From positions 1 through 14,580 of the forward strand of contig JBJENV010000062.1 of assembly GCA_051880375.1 (NCBI GenBank): a DNA stretch of 14,580 nucleotides, read 5' to 3'. Under the pieces are notes generated by a model. It ran no database searches. It was not told the origin of the DNA and saw nothing but the letters and a program-made list of their open reading frames with translations. Position 1 is the stretch's first letter. Each line of letters begins with the position of its first letter. This document shows, piece after piece, positions 1 to 7,800 of this stretch. Origin of the DNA: SIG299 sp051880375 (GTDB lineage Bacteria; Bacillota; Clostridia; Lachnospirales; Lachnospiraceae). The position numbers and the translations under genes are program-made.

Positions 1-2
1 AG

Positions 3-1157
3 ATGTCGCATGTCTTAAGAGGATATGCAGAGGAAGAAATGAACGTCCCTGAACGGACATGGAATCTGGAAGCTCCGGCATTGGAGTTAAAGTCCGCTTC
101 CTGTGTTCTGATGGAAGGCTCCACCGGTACGGTCCTTTATGAAAAAAATATGCATGAAGTTCTGCCGCCGGCGAGCATTACAAAAATCATGACATTACTG
201 CTGATTTATGAGGCATTAGAGGCGGAACGAATTGTCATGGAGGATATTGTTACAGTCAGTGAGCATGCTGCGGATATGGGCGGTTCGCAGGTGTTTTTCG
301 AGGTCGGAGAAACCCAGACTGTGGAAACGATGATTAAGTGTATCAGTATTGCAAGTGCAAATGATGCCTGCGTGGCAATGGCGGAGCATCTGGCGGGTTC
401 AGAAGAAGCATTTGTTGTGCAGATGAATGAAAAGGCAAAACAGCTTGGCATGAATGATACCAGATTTGTTAACTGTTGCGGGCTCGATGTGGACGGACAC
501 GTATCCAGTGCTTATGATGTGGCGTTAATGTCCAGAGAACTGATGACGAGGTTCCCGGAAATCAGTACATATGCTACAACATGGATGGATACGATTACTC
601 ACACCACAAGAAAAGGACAATCGGAATTCGGACTGACAAATACAAACAAGCTGGTAAAGCAGTATCAGGGAATTACGGGATTAAAGACCGGCTCTACCGG
701 AAAAGCGAAGTATTGCTTATCGGCAACAGCAAACAGGAATGATATTGACATGATTGCAGTCGTGATGTCGGCTCCGGATACCAAAACAAGATTTAACGAA
801 GCGGCAAAGTTATTGAATTATGGATTTGCAAACTGTGAGAAGTATGTAGATGCTCATGAGGATTTTCCGGATACAACAATTCCGATTACCGGCGGAGTTG
901 CAGATGCCATCAGTGTTGTGCCAAAGGAAGCATTTACACATCTGTTTTTGAACGGAGAAAGCAGGGAAGGAATTGAAGAGAAGATAAGCTTTTATGAAAA
1001 GGTAAAGGCGCCGATAGAGAAGGGGGAAGAACTTGGACTGATTACCTATTATCAGAATGGGAAAGAAATCGGTCATGTTCCGCTTGTCGCAGCCGAGGAG
1101 GTAAAAAAAGCGACCTATCTGGATTACTTACGAAAAGTGCTGAATCTGTTGACATAA
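3..1157 (+). CDS. dacF: D-alanyl-D-alanine carboxypeptidase, DacF type (5' end cut by window)
   Basis: Serine DD-carboxypeptidase (penicillin-binding protein 5 family, peptidase S11). It removes the terminal D-Ala of peptidoglycan pentapeptides outside the membrane and so limits cross-linking. The three active-site motifs are present: SITK at residues 58-61 (nucleophile S58, base K61), SAN at 118-120 and KTG at 228-230, counted from the ATG at position 3. Residues about 285-370 look like the PBP5 C-terminal beta domain, and the end (YLRKVLNLLT) is a short amphipathic tail of the kind that docks these enzymes on the membrane. No signal peptide is visible, and the reading frame is open to the window edge, so the real start and export signal probably lie upstream and the ATG at 3 is internal. 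The usual N-P-x-GLD stretch reads N-C-C-GLD here. Assignment to DacF rests on overall similarity to clostridial DacF proteins from memory; the PBP5 family call is firm. Confidence 0.92.
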   Translation: MSHVLRGYAEEEMNVPERTWNLEAPALELKSASCVLMEGSTGTVLYEKNMHEVLPPASITKIMTLLLIYEALEAERIVMEDIVTVSEHAADMGGSQVFFEVGETQTVETMIKCISIASANDACVAMAEHLAGSEEAFVVQMNEKAKQLGMNDTRFVNCCGLDVDGHVSSAYDVALMSRELMTRFPEISTYATTWMDTITHTTRKGQSEFGLTNTNKLVKQYQGITGLKTGSTGKAKYCLSATANRNDIDMIAVVMSAPDTKTRFNEAAKLLNYGFANCEKYVDAHEDFPDTTIPITGGVADAISVVPKEAFTHLFLNGESREGIEEKISFYEKVKAPIEKGEELGLITYYQNGKEIGHVPLVAAEEVKKATYLDYLRKVLNLLT

Positions 1158-1177
1158 AAAAAGAAAACAGATATAGT
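1149..1177 (+). promoter_or_regulatory. Sigma-A promoter for the metallophosphoesterase-scpAB operon
   Basis: A perfect -35 TTGACA (1149-1154) is followed after 17 bases by a -10 TATAGT (1172-1177). The -35 overlaps the last two codons of the upstream carboxypeptidase and reaches the first base before its stop codon (TAA, 1155-1157). Transcription would begin near 1184, which supports the metallophosphoesterase start at 1212/1215 rather than the TTG at 1191. No separate terminator for the upstream gene is visible, so read-through is also possible. Confidence 0.72.
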
Positions 1178-1214
1178 TATAGTTGGTGTTTTGGACGAAT
1201 GTGAGGATAAGATG

Positions 1215-2099
1215 ATGTTGATTTTTTTGTCTGCAGTGCTTTTATGCATTTCCATCTGGCTTTTATATGAACGCTATGAGCATGAGGCGGTAGAAATTAC
1301 AACCTATTCGCATCCGGCTCCCGGACTTCTCGCCGGTCGTGAACTCCGCTTCTGCGTTCTGTCAGACCTTCATAATAACAAAAAGCGCTGTGAGAAGGAC
1401 TTGTGGAACAGCATCAGAGCATATCAGCCGGATGCATTTCTTATCTGCGGAGATATGGTGGATAAACATAAGAAAGATAATCAGGATGCACTTCATTTTT
1501 TGGAAGAGCTTGCCCGCATGGCTCCGATATTTTATTCTTACGGAAACCATGAATCTGAATTAAAGGAACGATTTCCTGATGCATGGGAATGTTATGTCGC
1601 ACAGATTCCGAAAAACTGCATGTTGCTTGATAACCGGTCGGTGACGGCAAACGACTGGATTCCGGAGGCAGAAAATCTTCAGATTTCCGGCTTGACGCTC
1701 CCGGATTGCTTTTATGGGAAGGGGACGCTTTTTACGGACGAGGAGGCTCTTCCTGAGCTTGCAATGTCTTATCGCCTGTCAGAAAAACCTTCGTATCACA
1801 TTTTGCTTGCACATCATCCGGAATATGATAAAATGTATAAGAAGTATGCGCCGGATTTGATTTTGTCCGGACATCTGCATGGAGGCCTGATACGGTTGCC
1901 GTTTATCGGCGGGCTTGTTTCCCCGAGATACCGTTTCCCGAAAAAGGATTCCGGTTTTTACCTGAGCGGAAACAGTACCCTCTTTATCAGCAGAGGTTTA
2001 GGATCGCATACCATACCGCTCCGCGTATTCAACCGAACGGAAATGACATTACTGACACTGGTTCCGGCAGGTGAAACCTGCGTGGAAGAGAAGGAGTAG
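1215..2099 (+). CDS. Membrane-anchored calcineurin-like metallophosphoesterase (YkuE/YaeI type)
   Basis: Two-metal phosphoesterase of the calcineurin-like superfamily. Counting from ATG 1215 (294 aa), the motifs appear in order: DLH (D51, H53), GDMVD (D80, D83), GNHE (110-113), HH (200-201) and GHLHGG (219-224). Residues about 1-17 form one hydrophobic segment, so the protein is probably anchored with the catalytic domain on one side of the membrane. YaeI/YkuE-like relatives are phosphodiesterases acting on lipid or cell-wall-linked substrates; the substrate here cannot be read from sequence. Start choice: GAGGAT at 1203-1208 sits 7-8 bases before ATG 1215. ATG 1212 is equally in frame, and a TTG at 1191 has no ribosome site and would lie about 7 bases from the predicted transcript start. 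Its last codons contain the AAGGAG site for scpA, so the two genes are probably translationally coupled. Confidence 0.85.
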   Translation: MLIFLSAVLLCISIWLLYERYEHEAVEITTYSHPAPGLLAGRELRFCVLSDLHNNKKRCEKDLWNSIRAYQPDAFLICGDMVDKHKKDNQDALHFLEELARMAPIFYSYGNHESELKERFPDAWECYVAQIPKNCMLLDNRSVTANDWIPEAENLQISGLTLPDCFYGKGTLFTDEEALPELAMSYRLSEKPSYHILLAHHPEYDKMYKKYAPDLILSGHLHGGLIRLPFIGGLVSPRYRFPKKDSGFYLSGNSTLFISRGLGSHTIPLRVFNRTEMTLLTLVPAGETCVEEKE

Positions 2100-2104
2100 C
2101 TTAC

Positions 2105-2881
2105 ATGGAAATTCTGGTTAAGTTAGAGGCATTTGAGGGACCGCTTGACCTTTTACTGCATCTGATTGATAAAAATAAAATCAATATATATGATATTCCG
2201 ATTGCGCTGATTACAGACCAATATATGGAATACATCAATGCCATGCAGGAACAGAATCTGGATGTCATGAGCGAATTTCTTGTTATGGCGGCAACGCTGC
2301 TTCGTATTAAGTCAAAGATGCTGCTTCCGGTGGAGGTAACAGAGGAAGAGGAAGAAGTTGACCCAAGACAGGAACTTGTAGAACGTCTGTTAGAGTACAA
2401 GATGTACAAATACGCTTCTATAGAGCTGAGAGATCGTCAGCTGGATGCGGATAAAATCGTGTTTAAAAAAAGCACCCTTCCGCCTGAGGTTGCCGACTAT
2501 AAAGAAGAAATCCGTTTAGATGAGCTGCTTTCGGATTTGACGTTGTCTAAGTTAAACGACATATTCAGATCTGTCATGAAAAAACAGGTAGAAAAAATCG
2601 ATCCGGTGAGAAGCAAGTTCGGAAAAATCGAAAAGGAAGATGTCAATCTTCCGAAGAAGATGCGTTTCGTACAGGAATATGGTCTGGCTCATAAAAGATT
2701 TAGTTTCCGAAAGCTTTTGGAAACACAGCATGACAAAATGGAGCTTGTTGTCACCTTCCTTTGCATTTTGGAACTGATGAAGATGGGACGTATCCGCACA
2801 ACACAGGAAGAAATTTTCGATGATATCCAGATTGAATACCTTGCAGAGGACGTCATTGAAATAGATGAATCGCAGCTATAG
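2105..2881 (+). CDS. scpA: Segregation and condensation protein A (kleisin)
   Basis: Kleisin subunit of the SMC-ScpAB condensin, which bridges the two SMC heads and helps compact and segregate newly replicated origins on the nucleoid. The N-terminus carries the family signature: FEGPLDLLLHLI at residues 9-20, then a helical region to about 95 that in the family binds the SMC coiled-coil neck. An acidic linker (EEEEE, about 79-84) follows, and a C-terminal winged-helix region (about 180-255) binds the other SMC head. The length of 258 aa is normal. The ATG at 2105 is served by AAGGAG at 2091-2096, which lies inside the end of the preceding gene. It is followed 36 bases later by scpB, its obligate partner. 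smc itself is not in this window. Confidence 0.96.
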   Translation: MEILVKLEAFEGPLDLLLHLIDKNKINIYDIPIALITDQYMEYINAMQEQNLDVMSEFLVMAATLLRIKSKMLLPVEVTEEEEEVDPRQELVERLLEYKMYKYASIELRDRQLDADKIVFKKSTLPPEVADYKEEIRLDELLSDLTLSKLNDIFRSVMKKQVEKIDPVRSKFGKIEKEDVNLPKKMRFVQEYGLAHKRFSFRKLLETQHDKMELVVTFLCILELMKMGRIRTTQEEIFDDIQIEYLAEDVIEIDESQL

Positions 2882-2917
2882 CAAAGCGACTACATAGAAA
2901 GGAACTGAAAAAAACCA

Positions 2918-3487
2918 ATGGAATTACAGGAATTAGAGGCACAGATTGAAGCGATTCTTTTTACAATGGGAGAAGCAGTGGAAGCAGACAGGATTGCACA
3001 AGCTCTCGGACATGATGTGGACACCATCCGACGTGTTATAAGAAATATGATGGACCGTTATGACACAGCGGAATGCGGTATTCAGATTATCGAGTTAAAC
3101 GATTCATTTCAGATGTGTACAAAGCCGGCGATGTATGAATCCATCATTAAAATTGCGCATGTACCGAAAAAGCATGTACTGACAGAGGTATTACTGGAAA
3201 CCTTATCTATTGTCGCATACAAGCAGCCGATTACAAAACAGGAGATTGAGGCGATTCGAGGCGTAAGCTGTGACCATGCCGTGAATAAGCTGGTGGAATA
3301 CCGCCTGATTGCCGAAATCGGAAGACTGGATGCACCGGGACGTCCGATTCTCTTTGGCACAACAGAAGACTTTTTACGGAGCTTCGGACTTGTTTCATTA
3401 GAGGATTTACCGGTTGTCAAGCCGGAAAAAGTAGAAGACTTTAAGTTAGAAGTGGAAGAAGAACTTCAGTTAAAATTAGATATCTGA
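2918..3487 (+). CDS. scpB: Segregation and condensation protein B
   Basis: ScpB dimerises through winged-helix domains and binds the middle of ScpA within the SMC condensin. Two winged-helix halves are visible (about residues 1-85 and 90-160). The family signature L-S-I-V-A-Y-K-Q-P-I-T lies at 96-106, and the G-R..PGRP..GTT stretch at 135-149 is followed by a phenylalanine- and leucine-rich end that contacts ScpA. The length of 189 aa is typical, and the C-terminal 20 residues form a charged tail. The ribosome site AAAGGAA (2898-2904) is unusually far, 13 bases, from the ATG at 2918, with an A-rich spacer; no better in-frame start is seen. It is the last gene of the unit begun at the promoter at 1149 and is followed by a terminator hairpin. 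Confidence 0.96.
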   Translation: MELQELEAQIEAILFTMGEAVEADRIAQALGHDVDTIRRVIRNMMDRYDTAECGIQIIELNDSFQMCTKPAMYESIIKIAHVPKKHVLTEVLLETLSIVAYKQPITKQEIEAIRGVSCDHAVNKLVEYRLIAEIGRLDAPGRPILFGTTEDFLRSFGLVSLEDLPVVKPEKVEDFKLEVEEELQLKLDI

Positions 3488-3515
3488 GTATAAAACCATA
3501 ACTTTCCCATACACT
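3488..3515 (+). promoter_or_regulatory. Possible sigma-E-like (sporulation) promoter for the second carboxypeptidase
   Basis: CATACACT at 3508-3515 matches the Bacillus sigma-E -10 consensus CATACAnT. Thirteen bases upstream, GTATAAA (3488-3494) retains the ATA core of a sigma-E -35 but little else. I find no sigma-A promoter in this 57-base gap. Transcription would begin near 3522, inside the loop of the terminator hairpin and past its 5' arm, so this transcript could not form the stem that covers the start codon. The downstream gene occupies the place of sigma-E-controlled dacB of Bacillus subtilis. Suggestive only: the -35 is poor. Confidence 0.35.
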
Positions 3516-3558
3516 GTATCAATACTGATTGTCATGGAAATGTTATGGTTTTTCTTTT
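3492..3558 (+). terminator. Terminator hairpin of the scpAB operon, overlapping the next start codon
   Basis: An inverted repeat with arms 3492-3510 and 3534-3552 has an 11-bp perfect outer stem (AAAACCATAAC with GTTATGGTTTT) and a partly paired inner stem with two mismatches. The loop is 23 bases (3511-3533). A U-rich tract TTTTTCTTTT (3549-3558) follows, so this reads as a rho-independent terminator for scpB. The 3' arm includes ATG 3545-3547, the start codon of the downstream carboxypeptidase, paired with CAT at 3497-3499. Confidence 0.72.
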
Positions 3559-4756
3559 AAAAAAAGCAACAAAAAGGCGTGTTTTCTACTGGCTTCTCCT
3601 GCTGTCATTCGTGGCTGGAGGTAATTATTCTACTGCCGTCTACGCAGCAGAGGATCCGGAAAATCTTTATGCATTAGCTGCCTGTCTGATGGATGCAGAT
3701 TCTGGACGGGTACTTTTTGAAAAAGCCGGATATGAAAAAATGGCAATGGCAAGTACAACTAAAATCATGACGTTGCTGATTGCACTGGAATACGGTAATC
3801 CGGAGGATATTGTTACCGTTTCCGAATATGCCGCATCGATGCCGGATGTTCAGCTTAACATTAGGACCGGAGAAAAATATTATCTGAAGGATTTGTTATT
3901 TTCCCTGATGTTAGAATCGCATAATGATGTTGCCGTCGCTATTGCAGAGCATATCGGCGGAAGCGTTGAGGGATTTGCCTCTCTGATGAACGGAAAAGCA
4001 AGAGCAATCGGTGCACTTCATACCAACTTCGTAACACCCAATGGTCTGGATGCAGAGGAACATTATACTACAGCTGTAGATTTGGCAAAAATTGCTGCGT
4101 ATGCAATTCAAAATGAGGAGTTTTTGCGTATAACAAATACGATAAGCCATTCGTTTGCTGAGGTAGATGGAAAACGGCATTTTACCGTCAGTAACAAAAA
4201 TGCTTTTTTATCCATGATGGAAGGTGCAATCGGGGTAAAAACCGGATTTACCGGAAAGGCCGGATATTGCTTTGTAGGAGCAGTAAAGAGAGAGGATAAG
4301 ACATTAGTTTCCGTAGTACTCGCCTGCGGCTGGCCAAACAACAAAACTTATAAATGGTCGGATACAAAAAAGCTGATGAACTATGGATTGTCGGAATTTG
4401 AAACAAAATCAATCACAAAGAAAGAAATAGAGCTTCCGGATGTTTTAGTAATGAATGGAACAACAGAAAAAGCCGGCATCTGCGCAGAGGAATTTGAAAG
4501 CTTTTCCATGCTCTTAAGAAAGGATGAAGTATTTACTTACTGCTATGAACTTCCGGAAGCGGTATATGCTCCTGTAAAAACCGGAGACCGCATCGGTACG
4601 TTGTATCTTATGGTGGATGAGGAGCGTGTATCAAGCTGTGCTCTGGTCGCCACAGAAACCGTTCCAAGGGCTGATTATCCTTATTATATGCAGGAGACAT
4701 GGAAACTGTTTTTAAAGCTGGGTAATTTAATAAAAAAATGTTTGCAGATTGAGTGA
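3545..4756 (+). CDS. D-alanyl-D-alanine carboxypeptidase downstream of scpB (dacB position)
   Basis: Second exported DD-carboxypeptidase of the PBP5 family. It has a signal peptide (positive KKATKRR, hydrophobic stretch about 14-25, likely cleavage near AVYA-A at 34-35). The motifs are STTK (70-73; nucleophile S70), SHN (125-127) and KTG (232-234). A PBP5-type C-terminal domain follows (about 295-385), then an amphipathic lysine-rich tail for membrane association. The length of 403 aa is normal. The only usable start is ATG 3545; no in-frame ATG, GTG or TTG lies between it and the upstream stop TAA at 3491. It has a weak GGAAA (3536-3540) and is embedded in the 3' arm of the scpB terminator. 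In Bacillus subtilis the sporulation gene dacB, which trims spore-cortex peptides, lies shortly after scpAB; the same order here suggests an equivalent role, but this is inference and no spmA/spmB follows. It is distinct in sequence from the paralogue at the left edge. Confidence 0.92.
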   Translation: MVFLLKKATKRRVFYWLLLLSFVAGGNYSTAVYAAEDPENLYALAACLMDADSGRVLFEKAGYEKMAMASTTKIMTLLIALEYGNPEDIVTVSEYAASMPDVQLNIRTGEKYYLKDLLFSLMLESHNDVAVAIAEHIGGSVEGFASLMNGKARAIGALHTNFVTPNGLDAEEHYTTAVDLAKIAAYAIQNEEFLRITNTISHSFAEVDGKRHFTVSNKNAFLSMMEGAIGVKTGFTGKAGYCFVGAVKREDKTLVSVVLACGWPNNKTYKWSDTKKLMNYGLSEFETKSITKKEIELPDVLVMNGTTEKAGICAEEFESFSMLLRKDEVFTYCYELPEAVYAPVKTGDRIGTLYLMVDEERVSSCALVATETVPRADYPYYMQETWKLFLKLGNLIKKCLQIE

Positions 4757-4763
4757 AAAGTAT

Positions 4764-4792
4764 TTTACGGATGCACTTTTTTTTGATATAAT
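4764..4792 (+). promoter_or_regulatory. Sigma-A promoter for the SNF2 gene
   Basis: The -10 TATAAT (4787-4792) is a perfect match. The -35 TTTACG (4764-4769, four of six consensus bases) lies 17 bases upstream. Transcription would start near 4799, giving a leader of about 38 bases that carries the strong GGAGGAGAG ribosome site at 4823-4831. Confidence 0.65.
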
Positions 4793-4836
4793 AATTGGAT
4801 AGTAAAGGAATGTGAAACCCCTGGAGGAGAGAGTTT

Positions 4837-7800
4837 ATGATACACCTGACAAAAAATATGATCAGAAATCTGGCGACTAATGAGAAAACTTATTTACGCG
4901 GTGTACAGTATTTTCAAAACGGGCGTATTCAAAACGCATCTTATTCTAAAGTAGGGAAAAAATATAAGGTGATTGTGAAAGGAAGCTATAATTATACGGT
5001 ATTCTTGGAGGAAAATGAGGACGGCTCTTTTGAATTTTCCTGTAACTGTCCTTCTTCTTTAAAAGAAAAGGGAGCCTGTAAACATGTTGTTGCTGCCCTT
5101 TTGATGCTGCTGAAGTATCAGGAACGCAACGAAGGAACTCTGCCGAAAAATCCGGAGGAAAAGCGGGCTTACCAGGTACTTGAATATTTTGATAATTGTG
5201 AAATGCCGCAAATGACCGGAGAGGTATTTCATATTGAGCCTGTCATTACATTGCCTTCCATGCTTCGCAACAATACGGGCAGAGCGTATGTTTCTCTTCG
5301 TGTCGGTAGCACAAAACTATACAAGATTCAGAATATGAAGAAGTTTTTAGAGGATTATATCCGTCAGGAGAACATTATTCTTGGGAAAGAATTTCGTTAT
5401 ATTGCAGGAGAAAGTGCATTTGACCGCACTTCTAAAAATATTTTGGATTTTCTGCTCGGTATGTATGATTTTGCTGCATTGATGGACGGAAAGGACAATG
5501 GTTCCTTGTTCAGTAAGCCGCAGGCGGTTCTTTCGAAATTTTTATTTATTAAGCTGTTACGTCAGATGGAGAATGTTACGTTCCGGCTGGAACTGTATGG
5601 AAAAACCTATGAAGAGGTACGCTGCATTCCGAGAAATCCATCCATTGAAATCGAAATGACATCCGAGGAGGATATCATAACCTTAGACTATAAAGATAAG
5701 GAACCGGTCATTCCGGTTTCCGAAAATGGTGAGATTTTGTATCGTGACGGTTTTCTATACTTGCCGGACAAAGCATTTTTGCGCAACTTCCTTCCGTTTT
5801 TTAATAATCTTGGCGGGGACAAGACACCTCTGGTATTTAACGGAATTTATAAGCAGCGTTTTTTGGAAAATGTGCTTCCGAAGCTGCACGGAATCATGGA
5901 AATTGCAGTACCGGAGGAATTGCAGGAACGTTATGTTTCTCCGGATTTAAAGATAGAACTTTACTTTGATAAGTATCAGAATTATGTTAAGGTAGAAATA
6001 CTATTTGTTTACGGAGAATATCGTTTTAATTCGTTTGAAAATCCGAAAAGCGGGGAATATATTATTCTGCGGCAGAAGGAAAAAGAACAGCATATTATAA
6101 ATCTTTTAGAGAAATACGGTTTTGAAGCATACAGCGGCTTTTACCTTCTAAAGGCGGATCAGGAAATTTATGAATTCATTCAGAACGGAATCGACAGCCT
6201 GATGGAGGAAGCGGAATTATTCTATTCCGATGCTTTCCGCAAAATGAAATCCAAGTCTTCTCAGAAGTTTTCCGTAGGCTTAAGAGTTTCCGAAGATATT
6301 GATTTACTCGAGCTTGATTTAAATTACGGGGATATTTCAAAGGAAGAAATGCAGCAAATGTTCCGTTCCTATCGCCTGAAGCGTAAGTTTTTCCGGCTGA
6401 CGGACGGCAGCTTCATTGATTTGGAGTCTGATGATATCAGGCAGATGGTAACGACGCTGGATGATTTAAGCGTATCCGGAAAGGCATTGGAATCATCCTC
6501 TACCTTTCGGATTGCCAAAGGACTCGCGTTGTATGTAGACGATCTGTTTGATGAAACCAAAATCGAGGTACAGAAAAACGAAGAATTTTTCAAACTGATT
6601 GATACCATCCTTTCTGCAAAAGAACATGCTTATGAGGTTCCGGAGGGAATCCATGCCGAACTTCGTGCTTACCAGATTGTCGGCTACCGCTGGCTTATGA
6701 CGCTGGCAGAAAATCAGCTTGGCGGTATACTTGCTGATGATATGGGACTTGGTAAAACGCTTCAGTCCATTGTTTATATGAAGGCAATGAAGGACAGAAA
6801 TCCACAGTGTCTTTTCCTTGTTGTCTGTCCGACATCACTTGTTTTTAACTGGCTGGATGAGTTAGAAAACTTTGCTCCGGATTTAAGGTGCCGGATGATT
6901 GCAGGTACGCCGGAGGAACGGGCAGTACTCATTCAGAATACAGAAGCGGTGGATGTGCTGATTACCTCTTATCCGTTGCTTAGAAGGGACGTTGCCAACT
7001 ATGAGGGCAAGGTGTTCCACACCATATTTCTTGACGAAGCGCAGTTTATAAAAAATGCGGCCTCTTTGAATGCAAAATCGGTCAAGGAACTGCGTGCCGC
7101 TCATCGCTTTGCACTGACAGGAACTCCGATAGAAAATTCACTTTCGGAGCTTTGGTCGATTTTTGATTTTGTTATGCCGTATTACCTGCTGTCTCACGCA
7201 AACTTTGTCAAACAGTATGAAAGACAGATTTTAAAAAACGATGAGGAAGCCCTCACAAACCTGAATAAGAGGATTCGTCCGTTTATTTTACGCCGTATGA
7301 AAAAGGATGTGCTGAAAGAGCTTCCGGAAAAGGTCGAGACGAAGTTTTTAACGGAATTGACAGAAGAACAGAAGAAACTGTATCTGTCATTTTTGGAAAG
7401 CTTCCGTGGCGAGCTTGCTGAGGAATTAGATACGTCCGGCATCGGGATAGACAAATTTCGTTTCCAGATTCTTGCGGCACTTACAAGACTGCGACAAATA
7501 TGCTGCCATCCCGGAACCTTTTTAGACAATTATGATGGTGGAAGCGGAAAGCTGGAACTGTTTCTTCAGATTTTGCCGGAACTGGTGGAAAACGGTCATC
7601 GCATTCTTGTTTTTTCACAGTTTACTTCAATGCTTGAAATTATAAAAAATGCACTCGATGAGCTGGGATACCAGTATTTTTATCTGGAAGGCAGTACAAA
7701 AATCAGTGACCGCAATGATTACGTCAAGCGTTTTAACGCGGGAGAGGGCAAGCTGTTTCTGATTTCCTTAAAAGCAGGCGGCACAGGTTTAAATCTTGTT

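Noticed and set aside
4756..4784. AAAAGT...ACTTTTTTTT as a terminator after the second carboxypeptidase
   Set aside because: The stem is only six mostly A-T pairs with a 13-base loop and overlaps the SNF2 -35; it may act weakly, but I would not annotate it.
7194..7529. 111-codon minus-strand frame within the SNF2 gene (and similar antisense frames elsewhere)
   Set aside because: Antisense shadows of conserved motifs on the + strand, without ribosome sites or recognisable domains.
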